A stretch of DNA of 64,000 bases, taken from assembly GCA_965232455.1 (NCBI GenBank), contig OZ246981.1, positions 5,766,001-5,830,000 on the forward strand, given 5' to 3'. The stretch comes from JBFGFX01 sp965232455. Its GTDB lineage: Bacteria; Pseudomonadota; Gammaproteobacteria; Steroidobacterales; Woeseiaceae. The notes below the pieces were generated by a model. It did no database searches and was not told where the DNA came from. It saw only the letters and a program-made list of their open reading frames with translations. A program made the translations under genes and the position numbers. Of this stretch, positions 19,754 through 28,400 are shown one piece after another (the stretch's first letter is position 1; each line of letters starts with the position of its first letter).

Positions 19754-20374
19754 ATGGCAAGGTATCTAGGACCAAAATGTAAACTGTCCCGTCGCGAAGG
19801 CACGGATCTGTTTTTGAAGAGCGGTGTAAGACCGCTCGAGTCGAAGTGCAAGCTGGAGGTGCCGCCAGGTGGCGCGGCGCAACGCCGTCCGCGCCTGTCG
19901 GATTACGGATTGCAGCTTCGGGAAAAGCAGAAACTGCGCCGTATGTACGGAGTGCTGGAACGCCAGTTCCGTAATTACTACAAGAAGGCCGCACAGCTCA
20001 AAGGTTCGACCGGTGAAAACCTGTTGCGCCTGCTTGAAGGCCGTTTGGACAACGTTGTTTACCGCATGGGATTCGCAACGACGCGCGGCGAAGCGCGCCA
20101 ACTCGTGAGCCACAAGGGCATCGAGGTGAACGGTAAGGTGGTCAATATTCCGTCGGCGCAGTTGAGCGCTGGTGACGCCGTCAGTATTCGCGAAAAAGCA
20201 AAAAAGCAACTTCGTATCCAGAGTGCGATCGACATCGCGAGCCAGGTTGGATTGCCGGAGTGGGTGGAAGTGGATACGAAAAAAATGTCGGGTGTGTTGA
20301 AGTCGTTGCCTGATCGTGAAGACATTCTTCCCGATATCAACGAAAACCTCGTCGTCGAGTTGTACTCGAAATAG
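19754..20374 (+). CDS. rpsD: 30S ribosomal protein S4
   Basis: S4 initiates 30S assembly and represses the alpha operon in E. coli. Length 206 residues, starting MARYLGPKCKLSRREGTD, with the S4 RNA-binding domain RLDNVVYRMGFATTRGEARQ at about residues 95-115. GAGG precedes the ATG. It lies ten bases after rpsK and 18 before rpoA. Confidence 0.98.
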   Translation: MARYLGPKCKLSRREGTDLFLKSGVRPLESKCKLEVPPGGAAQRRPRLSDYGLQLREKQKLRRMYGVLERQFRNYYKKAAQLKGSTGENLLRLLEGRLDNVVYRMGFATTRGEARQLVSHKGIEVNGKVVNIPSAQLSAGDAVSIREKAKKQLRIQSAIDIASQVGLPEWVEVDTKKMSGVLKSLPDREDILPDINENLVVELYSK

Positions 20375-20392
20375 TCAGGAGGGTTTTTACCC

Positions 20393-21391
20393 ATGCAGGA
20401 ATCTGTTAGTGAATTTCTGAAACCGCGTGTCGTCAAAGTGGCGCCGGTCAACGATTTGCATGCCAAGGTCACGATCGAACCGTTCGAGCGTGGTTACGGT
20501 CACACCCTCGGAAATGCGCTTCGTCGCATTCTGCTCTCGTCGATGCCGGGTGCGGCAATCGTCGAGGCTGAGATCGACGGCGTACTACACGAATACACGA
20601 GTATCGAAGGTGTTCAGGAAGACGTCGTCGACATTTTGTTGAATCTCAAACAGGTTGCCGTGCGCATGCACTCTCGCGACACAGCCGAGTTGCGCGTGTC
20701 TAAAAAAGGCCCTGGCCAGGTAACGGGCGCGGACATTCAGCTCGACCATGACGTCGAGATCATGAACCCGGAAATCGTCATCGCGAACCTGACCAAGGAC
20801 GGTGAGTTGAATATGTTGCTGAAAGTCGAGCGCGGCCGCGGCTACCGCCCGGCGACCCAGCGTCCGACGTTCGAGGAGCAGTCAGGACCGATCGGCCGCC
20901 TGCAGCTCGATGCGTCTTTCAGTCCGGTTCACCGAGTGACCTATGACGTCGAGGCTGCTCGTGTCGAGCAGCGGACCGATCTCGACAAGCTCATAATCGA
21001 CATCGAAACGAACGGTACGATTGATCCGGAAGAGGCGATCCGCCGTGCCGGCAGCATACTGAAAGACCAGCTGTCCGTTTTTGTCGACCTGCAAGGGCAG
21101 GAAGAAGGCGCCGGCGCCGCTGCGGAGAATCAGGTTGATCCGATCCTTTTGCGCCCGGTTGACGAGCTGGAACTTACGGTACGCTCCGCGAATTGCTTGA
21201 AAGCCGAAAACATCATGTACATCGGCGATCTCGTACAGCGTACGGAAGTCGAGCTGTTGCGTACACCGAACCTCGGCAAGAAGTCGCTGACGGAAATCAA
21301 AGAGGTTCTCGAAGGCCACGGACTGGGTTTGGGTATGCGTCTGGAAAACTGGCCGCCGCCCAGCCTCCGCCCGGAACATGAACTCGTTTAA
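20393..21391 (+). CDS. rpoA: RNA polymerase alpha subunit
   Basis: The alpha dimer is the assembly platform of RNA polymerase. Length 332 residues. The N-terminal domain shows VTIEPFERGYGHTLGNALRR, and the C-terminal domain (UP-element and activator contact) shows NCLKAENIMYIGDLVQRTE and TPNLGKKSLTEIKEVL. A strong AGGAGGG Shine-Dalgarno lies before the ATG. Confidence 0.98.
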   Translation: MQESVSEFLKPRVVKVAPVNDLHAKVTIEPFERGYGHTLGNALRRILLSSMPGAAIVEAEIDGVLHEYTSIEGVQEDVVDILLNLKQVAVRMHSRDTAELRVSKKGPGQVTGADIQLDHDVEIMNPEIVIANLTKDGELNMLLKVERGRGYRPATQRPTFEEQSGPIGRLQLDASFSPVHRVTYDVEAARVEQRTDLDKLIIDIETNGTIDPEEAIRRAGSILKDQLSVFVDLQGQEEGAGAAAENQVDPILLRPVDELELTVRSANCLKAENIMYIGDLVQRTEVELLRTPNLGKKSLTEIKEVLEGHGLGLGMRLENWPPPSLRPEHELV

Positions 21392-21449
21392 CGATAAGGT
21401 TTAGGGAGCTTCGGGCGATTTTCGAGGCTCCGATAAAAAGGCAAGAACC

Positions 21450-21833
21450 ATGCGTCATAGAAAATCCGGCCGCAGACTGGGCCGCAACAGTTCACATCGA
21501 AAAGCCATGTTTCGTAATATGGCTGCGTCGCTGTTGCGCCACGAAACCATAAAGACCACTTTGCCCAAGGCGAAAGAACTACGCCGGGTTGTCGAACCGC
21601 TGATTACGCTGGCAAAGGAAGACGGCGTCGCCAATCGCCGCCTCGCGTTCGATCGGCTGCGTGACAAGGAAGTGGTTGGTAAGCTGTTTTCGGATCTCGG
21701 GCCGCGCTTCAAGGAACGCCCCGGCGGCTACCTGCGTATTCTCAAAACCGGTCCGCGTCCGGGTGACGCGGCACCGATGGCGATCGTCCAGCTCGTCGAC
21801 GGCCCGGTCGAGGAAGTCGCCACCGCTGAGTAG
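21450..21833 (+). CDS. rplQ: 50S ribosomal protein L17
   Basis: The last gene of the alpha cluster, 127 residues beginning MRHRKSGRRLGRNSSHRKAM. The N-terminal blocks MAASLLRHETIKTTLPKAKE and LRRVVEPLITLAK are conserved. It converges on a minus-strand gene, with a repeat-filled spacer of 456 bases between them. Confidence 0.98.
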   Translation: MRHRKSGRRLGRNSSHRKAMFRNMAASLLRHETIKTTLPKAKELRRVVEPLITLAKEDGVANRRLAFDRLRDKEVVGKLFSDLGPRFKERPGGYLRILKTGPRPGDAAPMAIVQLVDGPVEEVATAE

Positions 21834-21846
21834 TTCGCCTGCCGTT

Positions 21847-21870
21847 GTGGGAGCCCGTGCTGACGGACGA
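21847..21870 (+). repeat. REP-like palindrome 5 (variant)
   Basis: GTGGGAGCCCGTGCTGACGG and four further bases. It is the left member of an inverted pair enclosing two larger palindromic elements; its variant core matches REP 6 and not the other units. Confidence 0.7.
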
Positions 21871-21919
21871 TCCTGCAAACGTAATCGCCGGTTGAGTATC
21901 TCGTCGGAGGATTGCTACC

Positions 21920-22030
21920 GGGGACCTCTTTAGGGGAATGGCTCCGGTGTTCCGTTTTATCCCTGTCTAAGGCAATGACCTATGCTCGGTCGGACGCTGG
22001 GTCCGCTTTATTTCCCCTAAAGAGGTCCCC
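21920..22030 (+). mobile_element. 111-bp palindrome-ended element A (MITE-like)
   Basis: The ends GGGGACCTCTTTAGGGGAA and TTCCCCTAAAGAGGTCCCC are perfectly complementary over 19 bases, and the pairing runs outward through CCGG and, imperfectly, to about 21905 and 22045. The interior is non-coding. An inverted, roughly 80% similar copy (B) lies at 22114. Size, ends and lack of a coding frame suggest a non-autonomous mobile element; no target duplication could be assigned. It may also act as terminator of rplQ. Confidence 0.7.
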
Positions 22031-22113
22031 GGCACCAATCCTCTCCGCATTACACCCTGACCGAACAGATGACTTCCACGAACTCTAGCGGTGGCAAAAT
22101 CGTCCTTGTCGTT

Positions 22114-22224
22114 GGGGAGGTGTTTGGTGGAAATAAAGCGGACCCACTGTCCGATTGAGCTAAGGTCATTGTTATAGACGGGGATAAAACGAAATACCGG
22201 AGCCATTCCACCAAACACCTCCCC
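22114..22224 (-). mobile_element. 111-bp palindrome-ended element B (inverted copy of A)
   Basis: The ends GGGGAGGTGTTTGGTGGAA and TTCCACCAAACACCTCCCC are perfectly complementary over 19 bases. Read on the minus strand it has the same length as A and shares interior blocks such as CCGGAGCCATTCC and GGGATAAAACG. Its arms differ from those of A at five positions, each change matched on the partner arm. Confidence 0.7.
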
Positions 22225-22261
22225 AATGGCAAGGCCGAGCACGATCGTCAAAAGAAGGGGG

Positions 22262-22285
22262 ACCGTCCGTCAGCACGGGCTCCTA
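22262..22285 (-). repeat. REP-like palindrome 6 (inverted partner of REP 5)
   Basis: On the minus strand it reads TAGGAGCCCGTGCTGACGGA, matching REP 5 over about 20 bases. It ends five bases before the 3' end of the pterin dehydratase gene. Confidence 0.7.
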
Positions 22286-22289
22286 AAGG

Positions 22290-22583
22290 TCAGTTACCGA
22301 CCCCCGCCAACTCGTTCATACGTTCGGCGAGCGTGAAATCCAGCTCGGTAATACCGCCGGCGTCGTGCGTCACCAGATCGACGGTCACCTTGTTGTAAAC
22401 GTTGAACCACTCGGGGTGGTGATTCATCTTTTCCGCTTCGATGGCGGCGCCCGTCATGAAGGCGAACGCCTGCACGAAATTACCGAACTTGTAGTCTCGG
22501 TGTAGTTTCCCGTTTACGAGTTCCCAAGCTTGAACCGTGTTCAGTCGATCGGCGATTTCAGTATCGTTGAGTTTCATTGCCAT
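22290..22583 (-). CDS. 4a-hydroxytetrahydrobiopterin dehydratase (PCD/DCoH family)
   Basis: This small cytosolic enzyme dehydrates pterin-4a-carbinolamine, recycling the pterin cofactor of aromatic amino acid hydroxylases; many bacteria have it without a hydroxylase and its role is then unclear. The 97-residue product shows the active-site pattern EKMNHHPEWFNVYNKV and the following THDAGGITELDF. No phhA-like hydroxylase lies in the window. It is followed by the REP/palindrome cluster and preceded, on the same strand, by an SDR gene with a seven-base gap, so the two may be cotranscribed. Confidence 0.92.
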   Translation of the reverse strand: MAMKLNDTEIADRLNTVQAWELVNGKLHRDYKFGNFVQAFAFMTGAAIEAEKMNHHPEWFNVYNKVTVDLVTHDAGGITELDFTLAERMNELAGVGN

Positions 22584-22590
22584 GGTGTGG

Positions 22591-23439
22591 TCAGCCTTCG
22601 TTCTGCTGGTTGGCGGCGGCGCGCATTTCCGCTTTCAGGCGGCGCTTAACCCGCCGGCCCTTTGCCGACAACAGCGGGAGCGCGATGCGGCCAAGCGCCG
22701 GAATCAGGTACGTCAAGGTGGTGAGAAATCCGCTGATCGGCGGCATGGATCTCTCGCGTTTTTCATTTACGCAAAGTTTGAGTATTTCGTCGGCAACCTG
22801 ATCGGCGGTGCTCATCGGCTGGGAGAACGTAACGTCCGTCACCGCGTCGATGTTCGCCATGATGAAACCCGTGTCGATGGGACCGGGAGACACAGCAGCT
22901 ACTTTTACACCCGTGCCGGCGAGTTCCTCGCCCAGCGCAAAGGTGAACGCGCGCAGTCCAAATTTGCTGGCCGAGTAGGCCGCCGCGCCGGGCACCGGAG
23001 TGCGCCCTGCCAGCGAGGCGACGTTGATGATCGCTCCACCGCCCGATTGTTTGATGAACGGTATCGCCATGCGCGTCAAAATCATCGGCGCGCGCAGATT
23101 GACGTCGATCATCCGTCCGAGGTCGCCGGCGTCGACGCTCTCGACCGGGCCGCGTTTGTGGTAACCGGCGTTGTTGATCAGTACGTGTACGCCCTCGAAC
23201 TCGAACTGGGCTTTCTTGAATAGGTTGAGGCAGGCGTCCGTGTCGCAAACGTCCATGGCGATTGTGATGATTCTCGCCTGGCCCCGAAGCTCTTCGGCCA
23301 TTTCGTCGAGTTTTTTGCGGGTTCGCGCGGCCAGTACGAGATTGGCGCCGGCCGCGGCGAAACGGCGTGCCGTTGCCGCGCCCACGCCCTCCGAGCCGCC
23401 TGTGATGATGACGGTTTTGTCGTCAAAGCCGGTTTCCAT
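22591..23439 (-). CDS. Short-chain dehydrogenase/reductase
   Basis: A 282-residue SDR. The Rossmann motif TGGSEGVG lies near residue 14, NNAG near 90, the catalytic Ser in INVASLAGR, and YSASK (Tyr/Lys) near 160. A C-terminal extension after residue 235 ends with a basic stretch (KGRRVKRRLKAEMR), reminiscent of membrane-associated SDRs such as 3-ketodihydrosphingosine reductases, but substrate cannot be assigned. No Shine-Dalgarno is visible, because a 166-bp palindrome begins ten bases upstream of the start codon. Confidence 0.88.
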   Translation of the reverse strand: METGFDDKTVIITGGSEGVGAATARRFAAAGANLVLAARTRKKLDEMAEELRGQARIITIAMDVCDTDACLNLFKKAQFEFEGVHVLINNAGYHKRGPVESVDAGDLGRMIDVNLRAPMILTRMAIPFIKQSGGGAIINVASLAGRTPVPGAAAYSASKFGLRAFTFALGEELAGTGVKVAAVSPGPIDTGFIMANIDAVTDVTFSQPMSTADQVADEILKLCVNEKRERSMPPISGFLTTLTYLIPALGRIALPLLSAKGRRVKRRLKAEMRAAANQQNEG

Positions 23440-23448
23440 CGGCGGAGT

Positions 23449-23614
23449 CTAGCCCGTATCCGTCACCGATTGCACGGGCTCTCGCTTGCCCTTTGTCCGC
23501 ACAGCGAATTTTGCGCCCTCGGAAATACAGCCGGTATTCCGCTCGGTCGAAAATTCCCTGTGCGAACAAATGGCTGCCCGATATTCCCGCGAATCGGTGA
23601 CGGATACGGGCTAG
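23449..23614. repeat. 166-bp near-complete palindrome
   Basis: The outer arms of 23 bases (CTAGCCCGTATCCGTCACCG plus three; 23449-23471 and 23592-23614) are perfectly complementary. Inside, 23488-23512 pairs with 23550-23574 at 22 of 25 positions, and the apex GGAAATAC/GGTATTCC pairs with one bulge. It lies between two minus-strand genes and would be transcribed as part of the SDR leader. No coding sense is apparent. Confidence 0.8.
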
Positions 23615-23668
23615 CAACCGAACCGGGACAGCAGAAGGGGACGCTCGTTTGCCCGAACCTTGCGGCGA

Positions 23669-24025
23669 TCAGAATCGAATGTAGTCGCGGATTTTTCGCC
23701 AGAAAGACGATTCCCAGCCGTAGACCTCGAGTTGTTCGGGGTCGAACGACGTGTCGGGCAGGGCCGAGGACGGCGGAGCCTCGTCGTTTGCGGCGTCCTC
23801 GGGAAACAGCTCCAGGTCTTGCCGGCTCATGGTGCCGGTGTCGGTCAGTCCATCAACGGCCAGGCTCAGGCGAGGCAGAATCTCGTCATCGACGATATCG
23901 TCGTGAAAGACGGCATCCGGATCGAATGCTTCTTTCTCCAATACGACGCAATCGGTGAACGTTTGTTCGTTTTTGATGGTCCTACCCTCCTTTAAGCTTC
24001 TCGATACTCTAAACGTCTTATGCAT
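23669..24025 (-). CDS. Small acidic protein of unknown function
   Basis: I do not recognise this protein. The frame from ATG 24025 encodes 118 residues, rich in Asp and Glu, with no membrane segment and ending SSFWRKIRDYIRF. Only a poor, hairpin-embedded GAGAGG lies before the ATG. A perfect AAGGAGG (minus strand, 23992-23986) lies inside the frame, eight bases before an in-frame ATC at 23977. The true start may therefore be a non-canonical ATC, giving a 102-residue protein from the IKNEQTFTDC segment. Moderate confidence that it is a gene. Confidence 0.5.
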   Translation of the reverse strand: MHKTFRVSRSLKEGRTIKNEQTFTDCVVLEKEAFDPDAVFHDDIVDDEILPRLSLAVDGLTDTGTMSRQDLELFPEDAANDEAPPSSALPDTSFDPEQLEVYGWESSFWRKIRDYIRF

Positions 24026-24027
24026 AA

Positions 24028-24053
24028 CGTGCTGTGAGACCTCTCACAACACG
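24028..24053. promoter_or_regulatory. Palindrome next to the start of the small acidic gene
   Basis: CGTGCTGTGAGA and TCTCACAACACG are complementary except for one base, around CC. It abuts the minus-strand start at 24025, so it is an operator-like dyad or a 5' mRNA hairpin. Confidence 0.45.
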
Positions 24054-24362
24054 TAAAACCTGTCGATTTAGTGCTTATATATCATTCACTTACCAGGGAA
24101 TACGCTGTTTCGCCAAGGCAGCTCCGTGGTGGACGGGCGGCAGGCGCGCCGCTAGCCGGGACGCTTATGTAAACAGGGCGCGGACCAGGTCTCCGATCGA
24201 TTTCGACCCCGTCTTGTCGGCGCATCCGTATTTCTATTTGTAACAGTGTGACACGGAGTGTAAAGATCGGCCGCCCGGAGCGGTAATCAGCGTAGAATCG
24301 GGGGAGGAGCGCGGTAAACCCGGCGCAGCAATGCGGCACCACGACAAGCAGGCATTTTGACC
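24054..24362. other. Spacer before the RND operon, no supported gene
   Basis: About 309 bases between divergent transcripts. It must contain the promoter for the efflux genes, but I see no convincing -35/-10 pair. A short open frame at 24034-24243 has no features of a protein. Confidence 0.4.
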
Positions 24363-25481
24363 ATGATTAAAGCGAGGTTTCCATCGGCCGTGTTGGCGGC
24401 GGGTCTGGCCGTGTCTGCGGCGCTCGTCGGCTGCCAAGGCGACGAATCCCAGCAGGCCCGGCCCGGTGGTGCCAGCGGGCCGCCGACAAAAGTCGTCGCG
24501 AAGACGCTGGAGTCCCGGCGTCTCATAGACGCCATCGAGGCGCTGGGTACCGCCCGGGCGAACGAATCCATCGAGATCAAGCCGCGAATCGCGAGCATCG
24601 TGACTCGCATCGGTTTTTCCGAAGGAGAACTCGTGCAGCCGGGCGATCTCCTGGTTGAACTGGAGAACAGTGAGATTCGCGCAAATCTGGCCGTCGCCGA
24701 AGCCTCGCTGTCGGAAAGCCGCAGCATTTACAATCGCAGTGAGGCGTTGATCGATACCCGGGTTATCTCGGAGTCCGAACTGGAACAGCTCGCGGCCGCG
24801 ATGCAGGTCGATGCGGCGACGGTGGAGGCGGCCAGAGCACGGCTCGAAAACACCTACATCAGAGCGCCATTTGCCGGCAGGGTCGGGTTGCGCCGCGTGA
24901 GTCCGGGCGGTTTTGTCGACACCAATACCGTCATTACCACCTTGGACGATACCGGAACGATCAAACTCGATTTCACGATTCCGGAGACCTTTCTTGCGGC
25001 AGTCTCCGAGGGCATGGCGATCGCCGCCGACAGCCTCGTTTATCCAGAGCGTGTTTTCACCGGAACCGTTGACAGCATCGATACCCGGCTTGATCCGGTG
25101 TCGCGGTCGGTGCAGGTGCGAGCGGTCATGCCCAATCCGGACGGCGTCCTGAAACCGGGTATGTTTCTGACGGTCGATCTCGAGCGCGATCGTGGCAACG
25201 CGATTGTCGCGCCGGAGGAGGCTATCGTGCCCGAGGGCGATCGACAGTACGTCTATCTGATTGAAAACGGCGTCGCGAGAAAGCAGGCCGTTGAACTCGG
25301 CCGGCGCGTGCCGGGTGCGGTGGTGCTTCTGACCGGTGCAAGCGCCGGAGACCTTGTCGTCACCGAAGGTACGCAGAAGGTTCGCGATGGAATGCCGGTC
25401 GAGATTGTGAATATCCCCGCTGGCGTCACCAGTCGCGACGCGCCCGAGGGGTCCGCCGCTCGGGTTGCGCTGCGGCGCTGA
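24363..25481 (+). CDS. RND efflux periplasmic adaptor (membrane fusion protein), lipoprotein
   Basis: The adaptor links an inner-membrane RND pump to an outer-membrane channel. From ATG 24363 it is 372 residues; an in-frame TTG six bases earlier is possible. A lipoprotein signal with lipobox LVGC near residue 24 predicts anchoring to the periplasmic face. The lipoyl/barrel-sandwich halves flank a helical hairpin at about residues 90-150, with the family block NTYIRAPFAGRVGLRRVSPG. The downstream pump gene follows after nine bases, so they form an operon. No outer-membrane factor gene is present, hence a shared TolC is likely. Confidence 0.92.
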   Translation: MIKARFPSAVLAAGLAVSAALVGCQGDESQQARPGGASGPPTKVVAKTLESRRLIDAIEALGTARANESIEIKPRIASIVTRIGFSEGELVQPGDLLVELENSEIRANLAVAEASLSESRSIYNRSEALIDTRVISESELEQLAAAMQVDAATVEAARARLENTYIRAPFAGRVGLRRVSPGGFVDTNTVITTLDDTGTIKLDFTIPETFLAAVSEGMAIAADSLVYPERVFTGTVDSIDTRLDPVSRSVQVRAVMPNPDGVLKPGMFLTVDLERDRGNAIVAPEEAIVPEGDRQYVYLIENGVARKQAVELGRRVPGAVVLLTGASAGDLVVTEGTQKVRDGMPVEIVNIPAGVTSRDAPEGSAARVALRR

Positions 25482-25490
25482 GGGCTCGTT

Positions 25491-28400
25491 ATGCTGATAT
25501 CCGACGTTTCGGTGCGCCGCCCCGTCTTTGCGGCGGTGATCTCGTTGATATTGGTGATCGTCGGCCTGATGGCGGCAACGACCATGCCGATGCGCGAGTA
25601 CCCGGACATCCAGCGTCCGATCGTGTCGATCGACACCGAATATCGCGGCGCGGCGGCGGACATCGTCGAGCGTCGAGTCACGCAGATCATCGAGGACCAG
25701 GTCGCCGGCATTTCGGGCGTCGACAAAATTTCGTCGGTCAGCTACGACGAACGCTCATCGGTCACGCTGGAATTCACGGCGGATCGCGATATCGACGGCG
25801 CCGCAAACGACGTACGCGACCGCGTGTCCCGGGTTCTCGGCAATCTTCCGGACGAGGCCGAGCCGCCGGAGGTTGCCAAGCGCGACGGATCGTCCAGCAC
25901 AACCATGTGGATCGATCTGTCGAGCGACACCCGCGAGATCATGGATCTCAACGACTATGCGGATCGGTACATCGTTGACGCGCTATCCATCGTCGACGGT
26001 GTGGCCCGTGTTCGCAAAAACGGTTCGCGGCGTAAGTCGATGCGTATTTGGGTCGATCCTAAGCGCCTGGCGGCCCGCAACCTCACCGTCGGCGATATCG
26101 AGGAGGCGCTGCGCCGGGAGAACGTGCAAATTCCCTCCGGTCGACTGGAATCCAGCTCGCGCGAGTTCACGCTGCGCACGAGCACGGGTTTTATCAGCGA
26201 GACGGATTTCCGCCAGCTGGTGCTTGCACGCGGTCAGGACGGTTATCTCGTCCGCCTCGGTGAGGTCGCCGACGTGGAGATTGCGCCGGAGGACGTGCGC
26301 AGTTTCTCGCGAACGGACGGCAGGTTCGGCACCAGCCTCGGCATCATCCCGCAGGCGCAGGCCAACATCCTGCAGGTCAACCGCGACGTCACGAAACGCA
26401 TCGAAGAACTGCAGTCCTCGCTGCCGGAAGACATCACGCTTTCGATCAACGTGGACAACTCGAAGTTCATCGCCGCCTCGCTGAGGGAAGTGGGTAAGGC
26501 GCTAGGGCTCGCGCTGCTGCTGGTGTTTGTCGTCATCTATGCCTTCATAGGCACGATACGCGCAACCATTATCCCGGCGATAACGATTCCGATCTCCATC
26601 ATTGCCTCGTTCAGCGTGATGGCAAGCCTGGGTTTTTCGATCAATACGCTCACTTTACTCGGATTCGTGCTCGCGATCGGTCTTGTCGTGGACGATGCGA
26701 TTGTCGTGCTCGAGAACATTGTCCGCCGCATCGAGAAAAAAGAACCCGTGCTGCTCGCGGCAACCAACGGCAGCCGCGAGATCGGTTTCGCGGTGATTGC
26801 CACCACGCTCGTGCTGATCGCCGTGATTCTGCCGGTTTCATTCATGCCCGGTAACATCGGCCTGATTTTCGGCGAGTTCGGTATATCGCTTGCGGCCGCC
26901 GTCGCGTTTTCCAGCCTGATTGCGCTCACGCTGGTGCCGATGCTGTCGTCGAAACTTTTTGCGACGGGTCTGCACCGGGGCCGGGTAACCCACGGTATCG
27001 ATCGTTTTTTCCGCGTGCTGGCAAGGGGTTACGAGCGGGTGATACGTCGCGTCATTGGTCACCCGTGGCTTGTCGTCGGCAGCGCCGTGCTGATTTTCGG
27101 CAGTAGCCTGACGCTGCTGAATTCGTTGCCCGTCGAATACATGCCGCGAGAAGATCGCGCGTTTGCCATGGTCATGGTGACGGCGCCGGATGGCTCCAGT
27201 CTCGACTACACCTTCAAATACGTCGAACAGATCGAAGAGATCATGGCAGCGGACCGGGACAAGGGCGACGTTCTGAAGGTGATGGCGCGTTCGGGAAGCT
27301 TCGGGGCCGGCGCCGACGTCAACCGGGCCATGGTCCTGGCGCCGCTGGCGGTTTGGGACGAACGGGAGCGATCGGCCAACGAGATCGTACGTAACTGGAA
27401 TCGCCAGTTTCGCGAACTGCCCGGCGTTTCGGCGTTCGCGTTTGCCCCGGGAAGCTGGAGTATCGGCCAGAGCAGCCGGCCGCTGCAGATCGTCCTGGGC
27501 GGTACGGACTACGCCGAGCTTGCCCGTTGGCGCGACATCGTCATCGAGGAGGCGGGTAAGATTTCCGGGCTGTCGAATCTGCAGTCGGACTACAACGAAA
27601 AGAAACCGAAGATCGACGTTTCGATCGACAGGGATCGCGCCGCGGACCTCGGTGTGTCTTTATCGAGCGTCGGTCGCACCCTCGAATCGATGCTCGGTTC
27701 GCGTGTGGTCACAACGTTCGTCGATCGCGGCGAGGAATACCGGGTCATCCTTCAGGGCGCCGACGAGCGGCGGCAGACGCCGAGCGATCTCGATTCGATC
27801 TACGTACGCTCGGAACGCTCGGGCCAGCTGATACCGCTCTCGAATCTGGTCACGCTGAACGAAGTGGCGGGTGCGGTTGATCTCAGACGATTCGACCGGC
27901 TCCGGGCGATTACGATCAGCGCAAGCCTCGGCGAAGGTTATTCGCTCGGACAGGCCGTTTCCGATCTGGAGAATATCATCCAGACCAAGCTGCCGGATGC
28001 TGCGCAGATCAACTACGATGGCGAAACCCGCGATCTGAAAAACACCGGCAACGCGATATACTTGACCTTCCTCCTGGCGCTCGTCATCGCCTATCTGGTG
28101 CTGGCGGCGCAGTTCGAGAGTTTCAAGCATCCCCTCGTGATCATGACGACGGTGCCGCTGGCGATCACGGGTGCGCTGGTGGGGCTGCATGTCTTCGACT
28201 CGAGCATCAACGTTTTCAGCCAGATCGGCGCGATCATGCTCATCGGTCTCGCCGCCAAGAACGGCATCCTGATCGTCGAATTCGCCAACCAGCTTCGCGA
28301 CCGGGGTGTGGAATTCAAGGAGGCGATCATCGAATCGTCGGTCACCCGCCTGCGGCCGGTGCTGATGACGAGCATGTGCACGGCGTTCGGCTCGGTCCCG

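Noticed and set aside
24034..24243. 69-codon frame before the RND operon
   Set aside because: No start signal, no similarity, Arg/Ala-rich composition typical of a chance frame.
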